Positions 60,475 through 64,000 of a stretch of 64,000 nt of DNA are shown here, one piece after another. A program made the translations under genes and the position numbers. The stretch lies in assembly GCA_016125385.1 (NCBI GenBank), contig WGLV01000055.1, positions 36,695-100,694 of the forward strand. Direction: 5' to 3'. Positions within the stretch are counted from its first letter, which is position 1. Every line of letters starts with the position of its first letter. The stretch is from a bacterium (GTDB taxonomy: Bacteria; Hinthialibacterota; Hinthialibacteria; Hinthialibacterales; Hinthialibacteraceae). The notes beneath the pieces are model-generated. The model made no database searches. It saw nothing but the letters and a program-made list of their open reading frames with translations, and was not told where the DNA came from.

Positions 60475-60547
60475 GTCCCCATCGTCTAGAGGCCTAGGAC
60501 ACCGGCCTTTCACGCCGGCAGCAGGGGTTCGAATCCCCTTGGGGACG
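60475..60547 (+). tRNA. tRNA-Glu (anticodon TTC)
   Basis: GTCCCCA acceptor pairing TGGGGAC, anticodon stem/loop CCGGC-CTTTCAC-GCCGG, T arm AGGGGTTCGAATCCCCT; discriminator G; CCA not encoded. Confidence 0.96.
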
Positions 60548-60581
60548 TTCACTTTTCAATTCATATTCCGTTCCAGATAGA

Positions 60582-60609
60582 AAAAGGCGAACCAGTGGTT
60601 CGCCTTTTG
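60582..60609. terminator. Bidirectional terminator between tRNA-Glu and convergent pyrF
   Basis: AAAAAGGCGAACC-agt-GGTTCGCCTTTT. Confidence 0.85.
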
Positions 60610-60654
60610 TATTCGAGCTGATTTGATTCCAAATCATGTTGAATGACGATCGAT

Positions 60655-61506
60655 TCAGTCTTCCTGATCTTCAATAGGCTGATTGAAGAAGGTCTTGCTC
60701 TGATCGACGAACATCTCCGCTTCACGGCGGGCGGCTTCAGCGAAATCCGCGCCAGCCGACGCATTGATGATCGCGCGCGAGACGTTGATGACCAGGTTTC
60801 CGCTTCTGGCGTCGCCCGCAAATAACACCTCTTCCAGATCGCCTCCCTGAACGCCCACGCCAGGACAAAGAATGCTGATATCCGGCCCCAGCGTTTCTCG
60901 AATCTCGGCGAGTTCTTCAGGCGCGGTGGCGCCGGCGACCGCGCCAAGGTTGCCGTTTTTGTTCCACTTTTTGATTTTATCGGCGACCAGACGGTACATC
61001 GGTTCCGAATCGCCGTTGGTATCCGAGGCCAGCTTGCGGGTTTGCAGATCGCGGCGCGACGCGTTGGAGGTAAAGCACAACACGTAACAACCTCGATCGT
61101 CATAATCGCGGAACGGCGCAATGGATTCTTCTCCCATGTATGGGTTCAGTGTAACGGCGTCGGCGTAGAACGCCTCAAACGCCGCTTTGGCGTAATACTC
61201 TGCCGTATGACCGATGTCTCCCCATTTGACGTCGAGAATCACGGGAACGTCCACCGCATGCGCGGCCCGGATGGTTTTACCGAGAGCGGTGACGCCCTCT
61301 TCGCCCCGATAGATATAAAAGGCGAAATTCGCTTTATAACAACACGCCAGATCGTGCGTGGCCTCAATCAGATTCTGATTGAAGCGCCACAAGGGATTGG
61401 GATCGGCTTTAATGGAGGCGGGCAGTTTTTCATACACGCCATCCAGGCCGATGCACAACACACTCTGCAGTCGCTGAATTCGTTCCCGTAACTGTTTTTG
61501 GTACAT
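60655..61506 (-). CDS. pyrF: Orotidine 5'-phosphate decarboxylase (long, type 2-like)
   Basis: LCIGLDGVYEKLPASIKADPNPLWRFNQNLIEATHDLACCYKANFAFY; PVILDVKWGDIGHTAEYYAKAAF; VNPYMG-type loop (TLNPYMGEESIAPF). Confidence 0.95.
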   Translation of the reverse strand: MYQKQLRERIQRLQSVLCIGLDGVYEKLPASIKADPNPLWRFNQNLIEATHDLACCYKANFAFYIYRGEEGVTALGKTIRAAHAVDVPVILDVKWGDIGHTAEYYAKAAFEAFYADAVTLNPYMGEESIAPFRDYDDRGCYVLCFTSNASRRDLQTRKLASDTNGDSEPMYRLVADKIKKWNKNGNLGAVAGATAPEELAEIRETLGPDISILCPGVGVQGGDLEEVLFAGDARSGNLVINVSRAIINASAGADFAEAARREAEMFVDQSKTFFNQPIEDQED

Positions 61507-61685
61507 GAAACCACTTTCCCGAATGGAGCGGAATGATTTGACGTTGTGATAGGTTATAGTGCGTTTTCACCAATTTGTGTATAGGCGTGGAATTTGTCAG
61601 CCTACGGAATCCGCACGATTCTCAGACGGTTGCGACATCCCGTTCAACCACTGGACACCACAGTCAAAGCGGCGACAATACAACT

Positions 61686-62117
61686 ATGATTTATTTAAGC
61701 GAAAACGCCCACGATAAGGTTCAACAGCTGCGTCATGATCAAAACCGCCCTCACGCCGCCCTGCGCGTCGCCGTGCTGGGAGGCGATTGCGCTGGACTGA
61801 AGTATTTTATCGGGCTCGACGAGTTCCGCAGCGCCGACGACCTCGCGGTCCGATGCGGCGATGTAGACATCTTCACCGATTCGACCAGCGCGCCCTACCT
61901 GTGGGGCGCGGAAATCGAATGGATCGAGGTGGAGGATGACGCGGGCTTCGTCGTGCTGAATCCCAATAAGGGGCGCAGCCGGGGCGGTTGCAGCCAGCAG
62001 GAAGAAGGACAAGGCTGTATGACGCTTGGAGATGGCAAGCATTGCGTCAAACCGAATAAATGCAAATCCTGCGTCGATTCATCAAAAGAACCCATTTCCA
62101 TTTCGCTGCTCGACTGA
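61686..62117 (+). CDS. HesB/IscA/ErpA-like iron-sulfur assembly protein with atypical Cys-rich C-terminus
   Basis: ISLSENA-like start (MIYLSENAHDKVQQLRHDQ), LRVAVLGGDCAGLKYFIGLDE, FVVLNPNKGRSRGGCSQQEEGQGC. Confidence 0.82.
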   Translation: MIYLSENAHDKVQQLRHDQNRPHAALRVAVLGGDCAGLKYFIGLDEFRSADDLAVRCGDVDIFTDSTSAPYLWGAEIEWIEVEDDAGFVVLNPNKGRSRGGCSQQEEGQGCMTLGDGKHCVKPNKCKSCVDSSKEPISISLLD

Positions 62118-62127
62118 TCGCCCGCGC

Positions 62128-62565
62128 ATGGCTGGATACAAGACCCACATCGCCGGAGCCCTGCTGTTCTGCGGCTTTCTCTATATGTTTCCATTCTGGG
62201 ATCCCCTGCCCTGGCCCGGCAAAACCGCCTGTGTTCTTATCGCGGTGTTTTTCGGTTTATGGCCCGACGTCGACACCAAAAGCAAGGGACAACTCATCTT
62301 CCTGACGATCTTTGTCGTCGTTGATTCAATCCTGATCCTGCGGCGTGAATTCGAACGCGCGGCGTATCTGGGTCTGTTGATCGTGTTACCCGTCATGGCG
62401 CGGCATCGCGGCTGGACGCACCAATGGCTGGCGATGCTGTTGATTCCCGCCGGGTTGTTCCTGATCGCGCTTAAATATTCAGGCGCGTCTCCCCATGACT
62501 TGTTGCCCTATTTACTCGCCGCGCTGCTGGGATACGCCAGCCATCTTGTCATCGACCGGTTTTGA
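62128..62565 (+). CDS. Metal-dependent hydrolase, YdjM-like inner membrane protein
   Basis: MAGYKTHIAGALLFCGFL; LWPDVDTKSKGQ; RHRGWTHQWLAMLLI; LLGYASHLVIDRF. Confidence 0.82.
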   Translation: MAGYKTHIAGALLFCGFLYMFPFWDPLPWPGKTACVLIAVFFGLWPDVDTKSKGQLIFLTIFVVVDSILILRREFERAAYLGLLIVLPVMARHRGWTHQWLAMLLIPAGLFLIALKYSGASPHDLLPYLLAALLGYASHLVIDRF

Positions 62566-63698
62566 GATTCTCCTCGCAACACGTGCGTCTTGCGCCGGGG
62601 CTGTGGAGCAGCGGCTTCCCGACGCGTCATGACGACCTGCCAGACCTGGTTGGTCCGGGCACGAAAGGCCCCCGCGCAGGTTAAAAGGTAAAATTCCCAC
62701 ATCCGTTTGAAGCGGTGATCATAGTGGGACATTAACCGGGGCCAGGCCCGCTGGAAGTTGTCATTCCACGCCATTAGAGTCTTGTCATAATGCGGCCCCA
62801 GGTTATGCCAGTCTTCCACCACGAAGAGTTTTTCCACCGCCTTGCCGATCTGCGCGATGCTGGGCAGCATGCCGTTTGGAAAGATGTAGCGGGTAATCCA
62901 TTCGTTACAGTCATGTTCGGACGTATTTCCACCGATAGTATGTAACAGAAAGAGGCCATCGTCTTTCAACGTTCGATGGACGACCTCCATAAAGGCACGA
63001 TAGTTTTTATAGCCGACGTGCTCGAACATCCCCACAGAGACGATCTTGTCAAAGCGGCCTTCAATCGCCCGGTAATCACAATCGAGAAACTGTACAGGAA
63101 GTCCCCGGCAAAACTCCCTGGCGAAATGGAGTTGTTCGCTGGATATGTTTACCGCCGCCACCCGGCACCCGTATTTTTCAGCCGCATATCGAGCGAGACC
63201 GCCCCATCCACAACCAATGTCCAGAACATGGTCATCGGCTTTCAGTTCCAGTTTCTGACAGATGAGTTCCAGCTTGTTGATCTGCGCCTGAGCAAGATCG
63301 TTCGTTTCATCGAAATACGCGCAACTGTACTGTTTGTGGGGTTCATCCAGAAAAGAGAAGAAGAGATCGTTGCCGAGGTTGTAATGTCTGTCGGCGATCG
63401 TATGAGATCGCCTTTTTGATTGGAGGTTTATGAGAAGGGCTGGCAGAAGGTGCAGGTGACGCCAGAGGTCGCCGCGGATGATTTCCTGTATTCGGCCTCG
63501 TAACAGCCGGTTAGCCATTTCATCGAGCCGGCCGCATTCCCACCATTCATCCATATACGATTCGCCTAATCCAAGGAACTGGTCTCGCCAGATTCTGTCG
63601 TACCATTTTTCATTTCTGACGTGAATATCCCAGGGATTGGGGCCGTCAATTTGAATTCCAGCATCATTCAGCCATTGTCGAATGGACTCCGCAATCAT
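62508..63698 (-). CDS. cfa: Cyclopropane-fatty-acyl-phospholipid synthase
   Basis: HYNLGNDLFFSFLDEPHKQYSCAYF; VLDIGCGWGGLARYAAEKYGCRV; VSVGMFEHVGYKNYRAFM; FLLHTIGGN. Confidence 0.95.
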   Translation of the reverse strand: MIAESIRQWLNDAGIQIDGPNPWDIHVRNEKWYDRIWRDQFLGLGESYMDEWWECGRLDEMANRLLRGRIQEIIRGDLWRHLHLLPALLINLQSKRRSHTIADRHYNLGNDLFFSFLDEPHKQYSCAYFDETNDLAQAQINKLELICQKLELKADDHVLDIGCGWGGLARYAAEKYGCRVAAVNISSEQLHFAREFCRGLPVQFLDCDYRAIEGRFDKIVSVGMFEHVGYKNYRAFMEVVHRTLKDDGLFLLHTIGGNTSEHDCNEWITRYIFPNGMLPSIAQIGKAVEKLFVVEDWHNLGPHYDKTLMAWNDNFQRAWPRLMSHYDHRFKRMWEFYLLTCAGAFRARTNQVWQVVMTRREAAAPQPRRKTHVLRGESQNRSMTRWLAYPSSAASK

Positions 63699-63926
63699 GC
63701 TACGCCTCCTCATGTTCGGGAATCACACCAAGCCTGTATCCAGCGATCAATCAATTCATATTCGCATCTTTCATTTTGAACAGGATACGCACCAGAACGA
63801 TAACCACTTCAGAAAAGCCAAGCGTTTGTTCTCTATTTATTATACATGCCATGACAAAATGAGATGGACCCTATGATTTGGACAGGTTTTTCCGGCTTTT
63901 AAGTGGATCGCTCTGGTTTGGGATTC

Positions 63927-64000
63927 TCATGCACAGTCCCTCATGAGGGACTGTGCATGCCGGTTCGTGTAATACACCTCATCGGGGGTGCGTCTGTCAA
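63927..64000 (-). mobile_element. 3' end of an integrase-core (IS3/IS481-like) transposase, truncated by window edge
   Basis: Minus strand reads ...DRRTPDEVYYTNRHAQSLMRDCA*; RTPDEVYY matches the C-terminal signature of IS3-type OrfB transposases. Confidence 0.72.
63928..63959. repeat. Perfect 32-nt palindrome overlapping the transposase 3' end
   Basis: CATGCACAGTCCCTCATGAGGGACTGTGCATG equals its own reverse complement. Confidence 0.97.

Noticed and set aside
60475-60547. tRNA-Glu as an integration site for a genomic island
   Set aside because: No integrase gene or direct repeat of the tRNA 3' end was seen nearby; flanking genes (rnhA, pyrF) are housekeeping.

Overview
A 64 kb, gene-dense bacterial chromosomal window with no phage block, rRNA or CRISPR array. 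The gene content (several identical-N-terminus prepilin-like proteins, a DUF1592/DUF1552 pair, DUF1080, many signal-bearing Gfo/Idh/MocA oxidoreductases) suggests a Planctomycetes/Sumerlaeota/Hydrogenedentes/Lentisphaerae-like organism; this is an inference from content, not a search result. Left part (0-31 kb): MacB-like ABC transporter end, CotH-kinase/LTD/LamG giant protein, lactonase, and a carbohydrate-catabolism island (GH3, GH95, GH51, pectate-lyase-like beta-helix, three secreted Gfo/Idh/MocA oxidoreductases, DUF1080, XylR-type regulator, tandem-domain GDPD). Middle and right parts: envelope stress pair Asp23/AmaP with gatC, pcm-methyltransferase-VTE5/VTE6-like-sirtuin operon, GNAT-nitrilase fusion, purA, NHL/PT-rich protein, hemB operon with exported partners, orphan DNA methyltransferase, solitary pseudopilins, DUF5117-type zinc metalloprotease, rnhA, tRNA-Glu, pyrF, IscA-like protein, cfa, and an IS transposase 3' end at the right edge. 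Strongest candidates for follow-up: (1) a putative periplasmic 3-keto-glycoside pathway (DUF1080 + exported Gfo/Idh/MocA operon inside a glycosidase island); (2) a hicAB locus whose toxin gene carries one in-frame TAA with the reading frame otherwise intact; (3) three scattered pseudopilins sharing an N-terminal helix and a C-terminal 'NGLTSxGD' motif with divergent middles; (4) Cys-rich inserts/tails in a metalloprotease and an IscA-like protein; (5) VTE5-VTE6-like fusion in an ATGA-coupled operon with a SIRT5-like sirtuin. No tools were run; all family assignments come from reading motifs.
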